Assembly: GCA_016946835.1 (NCBI GenBank)
Contig: JACVTC010000193.1
Location: 82,501-146,500 of the forward strand
From: Neocallimastix lanati (nom. inval.)
Lineage: Eukaryota > Neocallimastigomycota > Neocallimastigomycetes > Neocallimastigales > Neocallimastigaceae
Length of the DNA stretch: 64,000 nucleotides
Direction: 5' to 3'
This document shows positions 10,633-22,428 of the stretch, in pieces; within the stretch, counting starts at the first letter, position 1, and the number at the start of each line of letters is the position of its first letter. The position numbers and the translations under genes are program-made. The notes below the pieces were generated by a model that made no database searches, was not told the DNA's origin, and saw only the letters and a program-made list of their open reading frames with translations.

Positions 10633-11310
10633 ATGGTCAAAAATTACAAGAAAAAACCATTAAATGCAGCTACTAGTGGTTATAAACCACCACCACCAAC
10701 TGGTACTCCTATATATCAACCAGAAGAAGAAGCAGAAATTCCTACACCACAAAATAGACCTCCACCAAATAGACCTCTAAATAGACCTCCACCAAATAGA
10801 CCTCCACAAAATAGACCAATGAATATGCCACCACAAGGATTTCAAAATAATATGCCAATGAATCAAGGCTTTCGACCACAACAATATAACCAACCACAGT
10901 TTAATCAACAACAATTTAATCAACCACAATATAACCAACCACAATATAACCAACCACAATATAATCCACAACCCTATAATCAACCACGTTATAGTAATCC
11001 ACCACCACAACAATACAATCAACCACCAGTACCACAACGTTTTAATAATGGCCCACAATATGGTTCACCACCTTTCAATCCTCAACAACCTTTCAATAAT
11101 AATAATAATTTCGGTCCAAATCAAAATTTCCAAAGACCATCAATGCCTCAAGCCTATAATAAAACTAATAGTTATCCTCCACCAGGTGTTCCAGGAGGTC
11201 CAGGAGGTCCCGTAATTCCACCAAGAAGAGATAGATATGATACAAACTTTAATGCAAGCAGTGGTGCATATTATTCTGAACCTTCATACAGAATGCCATT
11301 CCCAAAATAG
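10633..11310 (+). CDS. Pro/Gln/Asn-rich low-complexity protein, function unknown
   Basis: This 225-residue protein has no domain I recognise. It starts with a basic segment (MVKNYKKK). Then come proline runs (KPPPPTG), an acidic patch (EEEAE), NRPP repeats at about residues 42-65, and a run of QPQYN pentapeptides at about residues 85-120. A Gly/Pro segment (GVPGGPGGP) sits near 185, and the C terminus is Tyr-rich. No signal peptide or membrane span is seen, so a cytosolic intrinsically disordered protein, possibly an adaptor or assembly protein, is plausible but unproven. The G+C-rich Pro and Gly codons stand out against the flanks, which supports a real gene. Pure low-complexity sequence makes homology calls unreliable. 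Confidence 0.75.
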   Translation: MVKNYKKKPLNAATSGYKPPPPTGTPIYQPEEEAEIPTPQNRPPPNRPLNRPPPNRPPQNRPMNMPPQGFQNNMPMNQGFRPQQYNQPQFNQQQFNQPQYNQPQYNQPQYNPQPYNQPRYSNPPPQQYNQPPVPQRFNNGPQYGSPPFNPQQPFNNNNNFGPNQNFQRPSMPQAYNKTNSYPPPGVPGGPGGPVIPPRRDRYDTNFNASSGAYYSEPSYRMPFPK

Positions 11311-11349
11311 AAATAATATATTAATAATAAGATTAACAAATAAAAAGAT

Positions 11350-11900
11350 AATAATAATAATATATAAAGAATAAAACAAAACAAAATTTTTTAGATTAAT
11401 TCTTTTTTTTTTTATACATAAATATATATATATATATATTTCATAATTTAAATCATATATAAATAAATAATATTGAAACTAAAATATGTTAATAATATTT
11501 TCAAAAATTAAATAATTAAATTTTTTTTTATAAAAAGAATAGTATTAATAAATTAATTATTTTTTAGTAAAAAAAAAAAAAAAAGTTGTTATGTTGGAAA
11601 CTAATGATACTAAATAATGAATAAATAAAAAAACTAAAAGTCGAAAAAAAAAAAAAAAAAAAAAAAAATAGAAAATAAAAAAAAAAAGAGAAGTGAAGAA
11701 ATATTTAAATAGTAATAATATATAAAGAGGAAAACAAAACAAATTTTTTAGATTAATTCTTTTTTTTTTTTTTTATCCATAAATATATATATATATATAT
11801 TTCATAATTTAAATCATATATAAATAAATAATATTAAAACTAAAATATGTTAATAATTAATAAAAAATAAAAAAAAAAAAAAAAAGAGAAGTGAAGAAAT
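11350..11900 (+). repeat. Duplicated ~145-bp segment downstream of the Pro/Gln-rich gene
   Basis: A segment running from ATAATATATAAAGA through AAACTAAAATATGTTAATAA occurs at about 11353-11493 and again at about 11712-11853, with only small changes. A shorter AGAGAAGTGAAGAAATATTT block at about 11688 recurs at about 11885. Homopolymer and (TA)n tracts lie inside the copies. No gene is present between 11311 and 12318. Confidence 0.8.
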
Positions 11901-12317
11901 ATTTAAATAGTAATAATAAATATATTAAAGGAAAGAAAGAAAGAAAAAAAAATTTAAATTTTATTTTATTGTTATTTTATTTTTCTAATAATATTTTTAT
12001 TTTTATTTATATTTTATTTTATATTTTATTTTATTTTTTATTTTTATTTTATTTTATTTTTTATTTTATTTATATTTATATTTTTATTTTATTTTTTATT
12101 TTTCTCTTATTGTTTTGAAAAAAAAAAAAAAAAAAAAAAAAAAGTTCAGAATAATAAAAGTAGTAATAAATAGTCTTATAATAAATTTAATATTCTATAT
12201 ACATATAAATATTTATATATATATATATAAAACAATTTAGATATTTTGATAGAAATTGATGCAAAAATTTAGTTCTGCTTTATTTTTGCTTGAATATATT
12301 AATATTCTATGGTAATC

Positions 12318-13885
12318 TTATTTTATTTTATTTTATTCAATCTGTACTCTATATTTATATTTCAACTATTTATTTTATTATATTTTATTTTTTTTTTTAT
12401 TTTCAATCTGTACTTTAATTATATTTAACATTCTACTATTTATTTTATTTTATTTTATATACTTGTACTTTTATATTATTACATTCAATATTTATTTTAT
12501 TTTATTTTATATACTTGCACTTTTATATTATTACGTTCAATATTTATTTTATTTTATTTTATTTTATTTTATTTTATTTTATTTTATTCAATCTGTACTT
12601 CATATTTATATTTCTACTATTTATTTTATTTTATTTTATTTTATTTTATTTTATTTTATTTTATTTTATTTTATTTTATTTTATTTTATTTTATTTTATT
12701 TTATTTTATTTTATTTTATTTTATTTTATTTTATTTTATTTTATTTTATTTTATTTTATTTTATTTTATTTTATTTTATTTTATTTTATTTTATTTTATT
12801 TTATTTTATTTTATTTTATTTTATTTTATTTTATTTTATTTTATTTTATTTTATTTTATTTTATTTTATTTTATTTTATTTTATTTTATTTTATTTTATT
12901 TTATTTTATTTTATTTTATTTTATTTTATTTTATTTTATTTTATTTTATTTTATTTTATTTTATTTTATTTTATTCAATCTGTACTTTATATTAAATATT
13001 CTACTATTTATTTTATTTTATTTTATTTTATTCAATCTGTACTTTATATTAAATATTCTACTATTTATTTTATTTTATTTTATTTTATTCAATCTGTACT
13101 TTATATTAAATATTCTACTATTTATTTTATTTTATTTTATTTTATTTTATTTTATTTTATTTTATTTTATTTTATTTTATTCAATCTGTACTTTATATTA
13201 AATATTCTACTATTTATTTTATTTTATTTTATTTTATTTTATTTTATTTTATTTTATTTTATTCAATCTGTACTTTATATTAAATATTCTACTATTTATT
13301 TTATTTTATTTTATTTTATTTTATTTTATTTTATTTTATTTTATTTTATTCAATCTGTACTTTATATTAAATATTCTACTATTTATTTTATTTTATTTTA
13401 TTTTATTTTATTTTATTTTATTTTATTTTATTTTATTTTATTTTATTTTATTTTATTTTATTTTATTTTATTTTATTTTATTTTATTTTATTTTATTTTA
13501 TTTAATTTAATTTTATTCAATCTGTACTTTATATTAATATTTCTACTATTTATTTTGTTTTATTTTATTTTATTCAATCTGTACTTTATATTAATATTTC
13601 TACTATTTATTTTATTTTATTTTATTCAATCTGTACTTTTTATTAATATTTCTACTATTTATTTTATTTTATTTTATTTTATTCAATCTGTACTTTATAT
13701 TAATATTTCTACTATTTATTTTATTTTATTTTATTTTATTCAATCTGTACTTTATATTAATATTTCTACTATTTATTTTATTTTATTTTATTTTATTCAA
13801 TCTGTACTTTATATTAATATTTCTACTATTTATTTTATTTTATTTTATTTTTATTTTTATTTTATTTTATTTGTTCTATACTTCA
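12318..13885 (+). repeat. (TTTTA)n satellite with interspersed ~35-bp unit
   Basis: Long arrays of the pentamer TTTTA are broken about 17 times by a conserved insert beginning CAATCTGTACTTTATATT and ending CTACTATTT. The longest pure pentamer block is at about 12621-12973. A 5-bp period without stops is open in every forward frame, so the apparent 486- and 228-codon reading frames here are artefacts of the repeat (Phe-Ile-Leu-Phe-Tyr). Two insert subtypes are visible: AAATATTC in the middle of the array and TAATATTTC towards its 3' end. Confidence 0.95.
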
Positions 13886-14818
13886 TATTTAATTTAATTT
13901 TGTTTTATATTATTTCATTTTAGTTAATATATACTTTATATTAAATTTTCTACTATTCATTTTATTCTATTCAATATACATTATAAATTAAAGGTATTAC
14001 TATTTAATTTACTTAATTTCATTTTATTTTATTCAATTTGCACTTTATATTATTATTATTTATTTTATTTTATTTTATTGTAATTTTAAAAAAAAAATTT
14101 TCTAATTTATTTTCTTTATACCAAAATAAAAGGCCAATACTTCTATTTATTGTAATAATTCCTTAATATCTAAATAATAAAATTGAAGTTAATATAACCT
14201 TATCATTAACTAAAAGTATTAAATATATTATTTATAAAACAATGAGATGTTTTATTTTACTATAGTATATGTATTTCTAGTTCTACAAAAAAAATTTTTT
14301 TATTTTAAAGTAAAAAAAAAAAAAAAAAAAAATAATGGTATGAAAATTGGAATATGTAATAGTTAATTTATCGGAATAAAAAATTAGAAACCATTATTAT
14401 TTATTTTGATTTAATTGAAATGTGAAAAAAAATATTAATAAATATATAAAAATATATAAAAATATATAAAAATATAACCTTTCATTCTATAGAAGTAAAT
14501 GAAAAAGGATTATTAAAAAAAATATATATATATTTATAACAAAATGGACATATATATAAATACTTTTTATTTTATTTATTATTATTAATTTTTTTTCTCT
14601 TTAATCCTATTCATTCTATTTAACTCTTTAAGTATAAGTTTAAGGATAAGTTGGTATATAATAAAAATTAATTTTAATAATTAAATCATAAAATTTTATT
14701 TTTTTTTAGTGTAAAAAATATATTTTATATTTTTTTATCCTATAAAATAAAGTTAATTGAAACTTTAATTATTAATAAATTAGCATCATATTTATATAAA
14801 TTTATCTCGTACTACATT

Positions 14819-14864
<46 letters not shown>

Positions 14865-14922
14865 TTTTCTTACCTACATTAATTAAAAAAAATAAATCAT
14901 TAAAATAAACTAATACTATATA

Positions 14923-14966
<44 letters not shown>

Positions 14967-15178
14967 GTAAAAAATAAATAAACAAACAAACAAATTATAT
15001 ATTAATTATAAATTATTTATACTAAGAATTAAAAAAAAAAAAAAAAAAAAAAATTTTTAAAATACTGATTATTATAATAATAAATCAGTAAAATAAAGTA
15101 AAATAAAAATATTATTTGAAAAAAAATTAAAATTAATGAAATAAGTAATTAGGATTTATATATATATATATATATAAG
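13886..15178. other. Spacer with decayed satellite edge and poly-T tracts
   Basis: Up to about 14080 are degenerate satellite units. Beyond that the stretch holds only A+T-rich sequence with T runs at 14819-14862 and 14930-14960 and a (TA)n run just before the gene at 15179. No gene seen. Confidence 0.65.
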
Positions 15179-15877
15179 ATGGGTCTTTTTGATGATGCTA
15201 GAAAGTATTATCCAAAGCAATTACAAAAAGAACTTAGTAAACCCAACAAAGAAATTGTAATAGTTGATGATAGATTTGTTTTTGATAAACCAGCACGAGT
15301 TGTTTTAACTTCTCGACATGGTATTAATGCAATGAGTTTTGATTTTGCATATACTATTTCAGGTATAGATGGTAAAGAATATTTTAAATGTATGAATTTT
15401 GGTAATAAAAAAATTCTTTTAAGTGCTGATAATGAACCAATACTTGGTATTTATGGTAAAACACTTAGTTTGAACTATGAAATTTATGCCGGGGATAAAA
15501 AAGAAAGATTATTAGCTAAGCTTACATATAGAAATTCACATGTTGCTCAAAAATTTAGTATAATTTTTACAAATTTAGTAACTGAAAACGAGGAATATAT
15601 GGACTTTAACTGTGAAGAACATTATCGTAGTGGTGGTGTCTTTTACGGAAAAGAAAAGGAAGGTGCACCAATGATTTGTAAATTTATTGAATATAATTAT
15701 AAATATTCCACTGGTCTAAGGTCAAAATCTCCTGATGCTCAAGGTTCATATCTCATTGAAATGGCAGCAAATGTTGATAACGTATTTTTGATGGCTGTTG
15801 GAATTGTTCTTGCCGAATTAGACTATAACCATCAACAAAATCAAAAAGTTCGTCATAGAAATAAAATTAATGAATAA
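15179..15877 (+). CDS. LURP-one-related (LOR) protein, copy 1
   Basis: This 232-residue protein fits the LURP-one-related family (tubby/phospholipid-scramblase-like fold: a beta barrel around a C-terminal hydrophobic helix). Visible hallmarks are DDRFVFDKPARVVL near residue 30, FAYTISGIDGKEYFKC, NEPILGIYGKTLSL, the block GVFYGKEKEGAPMICK at about 153-168 shared with all the copies, and a hydrophobic helix NVFLMAVGIVLAEL near the end. The family's molecular role is poorly known (plant LURP1 is in defence); a lipid or membrane-associated role is only inferred from fold. No signal peptide. It is the only forward copy, the longest, and the most divergent, with an extra N-terminal segment and a basic tail. 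Confidence 0.85.
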   Translation: MGLFDDARKYYPKQLQKELSKPNKEIVIVDDRFVFDKPARVVLTSRHGINAMSFDFAYTISGIDGKEYFKCMNFGNKKILLSADNEPILGIYGKTLSLNYEIYAGDKKERLLAKLTYRNSHVAQKFSIIFTNLVTENEEYMDFNCEEHYRSGGVFYGKEKEGAPMICKFIEYNYKYSTGLRSKSPDAQGSYLIEMAANVDNVFLMAVGIVLAELDYNHQQNQKVRHRNKINE

Positions 15878-16608
15878 TTTTAATTTGTAATCATAAATAG
15901 AGTATAAAATTTAATTTGGATTTATATTATTTTATATTTAAAAAATAATTAAATAATAAATACATATAAACATATTTAATGTAGTGTTCTGTTGTAGATG
16001 AATTATAAAAATATTAAAAAAAAAAATAAATAAAGCAATAGAAAATGTTGAAATAAAATAAGTAAATATATAAATATTATAATTATAGATTAAATTTCAT
16101 AGGAAGAATTTCATGAACAATAAAATTTTATTAACAATATATAAAATATATAAAATACATAATAAATAAGTAAATAAATAGATAAATATAAAAATAAATA
16201 AATAAATAAAGTAGTTTTTTAAAGTTATAATTTATTAAGAATTATTTAAAATTATTTAATTATTGAAAATGTAAATAATGATATTATACGAATATAAAGA
16301 TTAATGTATTAGAAAATTTATATTTTTATATTTTTTTAAAGTTGTATTAAAATTGAATAAATTTGTTCTAAAAAGTATATATTACATTATATTATATTAT
16401 ATATTATATTATATTATATTATTATAAATATTAAATTAATTTATGATAATTTGTCATGAAGTTTTATTAATAAATTAAATATTGAATATTTTTCTTCTTA
16501 AAGTATTTTATCTAAGATCATTACAAGTTTGGACTAACACAACTTTAGAATAACATCTTAATAAATAGCATATAATTAATTTATTATAAACTATTATTAT
16601 TATTATTA

Positions 16609-16643
<35 letters not shown>

Positions 16644-18378
16644 GTTATTTTATTATTATTATTATTATTATTATTATAATTATTAAAAATTTGAATTTAT
16701 ATTAAACAAGAAAAAAAAAAAAATAAAAATAATAAAAAAGTTATAATTTTTCTTTGATAGTGAAAGTTAATTTTTATATACCTTTTTTATTATTTTTTTT
16801 TTTATTTTTAGTAATAACAAAAAAAAAAAAAAAAATACTCAAAATGTTAAATATTGGACTATTATTTATATCATAATAATCTTTTTTTGTACATCTAAAA
16901 ATACTACAATAATAAAAATTGTTATTTTTAAATTGGTAATTGCATAGTAGGGGTCATGTATTATTTATTAATAATTTCATTTATTACTGATTTTATTTTC
17001 ATTCTGATTAATATGGACGTAATAAAAATAAATGTAAATTTAAATTTATAAATAAGAAAAAAAAATTTTTAATATTAAAATTTAAATTATAAATTTATGT
17101 TATGTAATAAATGTAAAAATAATAATATTTATTTTATAGTAATGATGTAGATGTATTTTTATAAATTTATACATTTTGTATATTTTTTCTCTGTAATACT
17201 ATTCATTACTATGAAGTCAATATTTAAGATGTAAGGAACAAAAATAAAGTAAAAATAAATGAATGAAAAAATTGAATAATTTTCATTAATAAAGTAAATG
17301 TAATGGATTTAACTTTATATATATATATTTTTAAACATTTGTTAAAAATATTATTTTAATTTGAATATATATTAATATATTAATATCATTTTATATTCAT
17401 ATATATTTATATTTATATTTATATTACTATCAATAAACGTAAGATAAATTCTACAAAAATATATAATAATTTGAAGTAATAAATATTTTGTATTTATATA
17501 TATATTTAATAATAATAAAAAAAAAAAAGAAAGCTTAATAGAATTCTCTGTCTCTGTTTAACTAATTTTTATTAATAAGGAAAATAATAAATAAAAGTAT
17601 TAATGTATTATTAAAACTTTGAATAATTCTTGTATTATATCAAATGAATACATTGTTTTTGTTTTACCAATAAATGCATGATTTATTCTATAATTCTACA
17701 GATTAACTATAATAAAAATGATAAATATATATATCTATATTTACCTTAAAGCATAGTTGTACAATAAATTATGAAAATTTTTAGATTATTGTGTTTTTTT
17801 ATTTATTTATTTATTAATATTTAACATGTTTTATTTTAAACACATTGTTATTAAATATATATATAGTTTATATATATATTATATTATTTATATTATATAA
17901 TATATAATATTTTGTATATTCATCAAATTATATATATATAAATAACTTTATAATATTTATATTATTATTATAATTAATAATTTAAAAATAAAATGTTAAT
18001 GAACTGTAAATACATAAATTATGAATATAATGTTCTGCTTAACTTTTATTTCTTGTTTGAATAATAAATAAATTCATTTGCTTTATTTTTGGTAATACAA
18101 TAAATGATAATAATAATTCTATTGATAATAATAATTATTAAATAAAATAGAAATAAAATAAAATAATAAAAATTATTATATGATTGTTATAATATATTTC
18201 TTTCTTTTTTTTTTTTTTTTTTTTTTTTTATATTTTTATATATATACTTTATTTGTATATATAACTGTAGCTTATATTTTTTAATCTTTTTAACATTTTA
18301 ATCTTTTTTTTTTTTTTTGGTTTTAGGTCGTGTTTTACTTTAATAAATAATAATAATTATTGATATTTATTAATGAAA
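15878..18378. other. A+T-rich spacer, no gene seen
   Basis: Contains a (TTA)n microsatellite at about 16590-16680, TATATTATATT repeats near 16380-16420 and several (TA)n tracts. No credible coding frame was seen on either strand. Confidence 0.65.
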
Positions 18379-18993
18379 TTATTCTTTCTTTAGTTGATCG
18401 AAACAAATTGTTGCTGCAACAATTATTGCAATATCAACACCTGGGGAAATATCAACATAATAAGATTCCTGAGGTGAAGCTAAAATTGATTTATTTTCTA
18501 TTTTTCTAACTATTTTACAAACCATTGGGGCATTATCTTTTTCTTTACCATAAAAAACACCACATGCACTTCCCATTAAATCACATTTCAAATCAAGAAA
18601 TTCTTTTTTATCAGTAGCTTGATTAAAGAATTCAAGTGTATATTTTTTAATATTCAAAATACTTTTTTGAGAAATTGTTGCAAGAACTTCTTTATTGTCA
18701 TCACCACGATATATAGTTATTTTATCTTTTAAAGATAAAATTTGATTACGTATATTAAGTATTGGTAAATCATATAAATCGTTGATTATAACTCTATTAA
18801 TCATAGAACCATTACATTTAAAATAATCCATTCCATTTGTATCTTTTATTGTAAATTCATTTGTGCTCAAAGATAATAATTTTCCACTTATAATTAAGGT
18901 AATTGGTTGATGAAAAACAAAACGGTCCTCAACAACAACAATTTCATTTGGTGGTTCAACAATTTTAATATTTTGATAGTCTTTTCCTCCCAT
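18379..18993 (-). CDS. LURP-one-related (LOR) protein, copy 2
   Basis: A 204-residue LOR-family protein. It begins MGGKDYQN, followed by VEDRFVFHQPITLIISGKLL, FTIKDTNGMDYFKC, LPILNIRNQILSLKDKITIY, the family block GVFYGKEKDNAPMVCK at 145-160, and a C-terminal hydrophobic helix in GVDIAIIVAATICF at about 185-198. The length is typical for this family. It pairs with the next copy (19867-20481), with which it is co-linear, without gaps and highly similar, so the two are a tandem duplication about 0.9 kb apart on the same strand. No intron, signal peptide or membrane segment other than the barrel helix. Biochemical role unknown. Confidence 0.87.
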   Translation of the reverse strand: MGGKDYQNIKIVEPPNEIVVVEDRFVFHQPITLIISGKLLSLSTNEFTIKDTNGMDYFKCNGSMINRVIINDLYDLPILNIRNQILSLKDKITIYRGDDNKEVLATISQKSILNIKKYTLEFFNQATDKKEFLDLKCDLMGSACGVFYGKEKDNAPMVCKIVRKIENKSILASPQESYYVDISPGVDIAIIVAATICFDQLKKE

Positions 18994-19445
18994 TATTATT
19001 ATTATAATATTACAATTTAAAATGAAATTTCATTAAATATTAAAAAATAAATAAATAAATAAATAATATGTATAGAAATATAGAGATATAGAGAGAAAGA
19101 GATATAGAGAGAAAGAGAGAAACGAAAACACAAAATTCTCAAATAATAGACCAAAAAAATTAATTATCTTTATATTTTAATTTAATAGTTAATTTAAATA
19201 TTTTATTTTTAAGAATTTATTTTTATATTTTATTTCAAAATTTTATTATAATATTTAATTTTAATATTTAATTTTAAATTTTTTATTATATTAATTAAAA
19301 TTTTATATAAAATATTTTTATTAATTAAATTGTACTTTTTTTAATAATTAAATATTTTATAATTATTATTTTTTTTTTATGAAGAATTAAAAAATATATT
19401 TTTAAAATAAACATATAATAAATATTTATATTATTAGCATAAAAA

Positions 19446-19480
<35 letters not shown>

Positions 19481-19866
19481 AAAAATATTATAATAAATAT
19501 TATTAAAGCATTATAATTTTAGATTGTAAAAATAAAATTTGTTAATTATTAATATGGATAAATTCATTTATTTTATATATATTTATATATATATTAAAAG
19601 CATAGGAAAAAAATAATAATAAAATAAAAAATAATTAATATTCATAATATAAAATTTTGAGATGGTTAATCTATTTTTATTTTTATTTTTTATTTTTATT
19701 ATTATTATTTTTATTTTTTACAATTTATAAACTTTTTTGAAAAAAAAGAAAATATTATATTTATTTATTCAATGAACAAAAGAAGATTTTAATATAAATA
19801 TATAAATGTATATACATTTTGAAAGTAATAAATTATAAATTAGATTTTATAAAAATCATTTTGTTT
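18994..19866. other. Spacer between two LOR genes
   Basis: Holds a purine-rich GAGATATAGAGAGAAAGAGA stretch at about 19080-19125, a poly-A run near 19450-19478 and A+T-rich sequence. It is the upstream region of the copy at 18379-18993 and the downstream region of the copy at 19867-20481. No gene seen. Confidence 0.65.
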
Positions 19867-20481
19867 TTATTCTTTCTTTAATTTACTGAAACAGATAGTA
19901 GCTGCAACAATTAAAGCAATGTCAACACCAGGAGAAATATCAACATAATAATATTCTTGAGGAGAGGATACAAAGGATTTACCTTCTATTTTTCTAATAA
20001 TTCTACAAACCATTGGTGCTCCGTCCTTTTCTTTACCATAGAAAACTCCACAATTATTACCCATTACATCACATTTAAAATCAAGAAAATCCTTTTTATC
20101 AGTTGCATGATTAATAAAGTCAAGTGTATATTTTTTAACATTAATTACACTTTTTTGAGTTATTGATCCAACAATTTCCTTATTAGTATCAAGGCGATAG
20201 ATATTAATTTTGTCTTTTAATGATAAAATTTGACTTTGAATATTAACTATAGGAAACTCATCTAAATCATTTATTATTGTTTTATTGACTAATTCATCAT
20301 TACATCTAAAATATTCTGCACCTGAAGAATCGGTAATAGTAATATCACTTGAAGTTAAAGAAATTAATTTCGAACTTATAATTAAATGGGTTGGTTGATG
20401 AAAAACAAAACGGTCATCAACAGCAACAATATCATTTTGAGGTTCTTCAAGTTCTCTATTTTGATAATCCTTTCCACCCAT
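19867..20481 (-). CDS. LURP-one-related (LOR) protein, copy 3
   Basis: A 204-residue LOR-family protein, the closest relative of the copy at 18379-18993. It shares the MGGKDYQN start, DDRFVFHQPTHLIISSKLI, ITITDSSGAEYFRC, FPIVNIQSQILSLKDKINIY, GVFYGKEKDGAPMVCR at 145-160, and GVDIALIVAATICF near the C terminus. Substitutions relative to copy 2 are scattered and mostly conservative with no frameshift, which suggests that both copies are under selection. Role as for copy 1: family assignment is firm, function unknown. Confidence 0.87.
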   Translation of the reverse strand: MGGKDYQNRELEEPQNDIVAVDDRFVFHQPTHLIISSKLISLTSSDITITDSSGAEYFRCNDELVNKTIINDLDEFPIVNIQSQILSLKDKINIYRLDTNKEIVGSITQKSVINVKKYTLDFINHATDKKDFLDFKCDVMGNNCGVFYGKEKDGAPMVCRIIRKIEGKSFVSSPQEYYYVDISPGVDIALIVAATICFSKLKKE

Positions 20482-22428
20482 TCTTTATATTAAATGAATT
20501 ATATTATTAATTTAAAATTTTATTTCTCTAGAGATTAACTTACACTAATCAATAATATAAATGTTAAGAATATGATTTATTATTAAAATTATTTTATTTT
20601 ATTAATTCTTTTATTATTTATATATATATAAATATATTTTTTATTCTTTATTTTTTTATACTATTTATTATGTAAAATTATCCATGAAGTATATAAAGTT
20701 TGTATTTTATATATATTTTTTTAATTTAATTTGAAGAATCTGTATTATTTAATGTATCAATTGAAATTTTATATATTATTATTATATTGTTTTCAATATA
20801 ATAAATATTAAAATAATACTTTAATACTAAATAATAATATTATAATTATTTATTTACTTATATTCATTATAATAATATTTTAATATTGCTATTTTAAATT
20901 GTGACTAACAAATAATGGCAGATACCAATATAAAATAATTATTAAATACAGAAAAAAAAATTATAAAAATAATTAATAATAAATAAATAATAAATAATAA
21001 ATAATAAATAATAAATAATAAATAATAAATAATAAATAATAAATAATAAATAATAAATAATAAATAATAAATAATAAATAATAAATAATAAATAATAAAT
21101 AATAAATAATAAATAATAAATAATAAATAATAAATAATAAATAATAAATAATAAATAATAAATAATAAATAATAAATAATAAATAATAAATAATAAATAA
21201 TAAATAATAAATAATAAATAATAAATAATAAATAATAATAATAATAATAATAATAAATAATAAATAATAAATAATAAATAATAATAATAAATAAAAATAA
21301 ATAAATAAAATATATATATATTATTATGTATATCTATTATTTAATATTATAAACAATTATATTATTATATTATTAATAATTGATTATATTAATTGTAAAG
21401 AAAAAGTTTTAATTTTAATTGTAAAAAAAAAGAAAAATAGTTGATATGAATATTATATGGAAAAGAAAAAGAATGATCCCTTTTATTAAAAAAAGTAAAA
21501 ACCAAATTTAATTACTACTCAAGAAAACTATTATTGTATAAATGGAATATGTTTTTAAATATTGCTTAAAAAAATATTATTTAAATAAAAGATTATAAAT
21601 AGTATATAAAAATATGAAGCCCATATGAAAAAACTCATAAAAATTTAGAAAAAAATATATAGTTTGTTTTATATTATTTATAATTATTATTGTTATTATT
21701 ATTATTATTATTATTTTTCGTTTTATTTGTTATATTTTAATTTTTTAATTTTAATTTTTCTCAAACATTATGAAAATGTTTACTAATTTGATATATTTTA
21801 TTTTTTATATCAATATATAAAAATATATATGTTTTAATTATATAATTATAAATATTATTGTAATTATTTATATATTATTATAACTAATATTATAACTATT
21901 ATAATTATTTTTTTTTATAATTATTACTATTATTGTTATTTCTAAATTAATATGTTTAAATAATTATAAAAGATAATATTAATATTTAAATAGAAATTTA
22001 TTATTTTTTTTTTCTTTTTTATAATATTCTTTTAATTTCAAAAATAACATGAAAAAGGAAAAATTAATGATATAAAAATTATTATTTAACTTTTTTTTTT
22101 CTTTCTTACTTGTAAAAATGTCTAAATAAACATCTAATATTTATTGATTTCAAAAATAATAAGAAAAATAATAATAAAAAAAAAAAAAAAAAAAAAAAAT
22201 TAACTTAAAATATTATTAATATAATATTTTTTTTTTCTCTCTTACTTGTCTAAATGCCTAAATTTTTAAATATCTAATTTTTATTTTAAAATTTCTTAAA
22301 AGGGTATATTAATATATAAATTTTAAAAAATTGTAAATATACGATATATGTTATAATATGATATTATTATTTTGGTATAATATTTTTAAATAAGATTTTT
22401 TAAAAAAAAAAAAAATAAAATTTTTATT
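20482..22428. other. Spacer with large heptanucleotide microsatellite
   Basis: Apart from the (TAATAAA)n array listed separately, this interval is A+T-rich with poly-A near 22177-22198. The 3' end, about 22300-22428, resembles the sequence immediately 3' of the LOR copy at 27252-27884. No gene seen. Confidence 0.65.
20975..21300 (+). repeat. (TAATAAA)n microsatellite
   Basis: More than 30 nearly perfect units of the 7-mer TAATAAA, ending in (TAA)n and (TAAA)n variants. The same motif in reverse-complement orientation forms the array at about 37280-37550 between the Hsp70 genes. Confidence 0.95.

Noticed and set aside
11891-12118. 75-codon Phe/Tyr/Leu-rich frame
   Set aside because: Lies on T-rich simple sequence at the edge of the satellite.
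12463-13923. 486- and 228-codon open frames of Phe/Ile/Leu/Tyr
   Set aside because: They are translations of the (TTTTA)n satellite, which is stop-free in all forward frames; no gene signals.
20975-21300. CRISPR-like regular repeat
   Set aside because: Pure microsatellite without spacers, in a eukaryotic genome.
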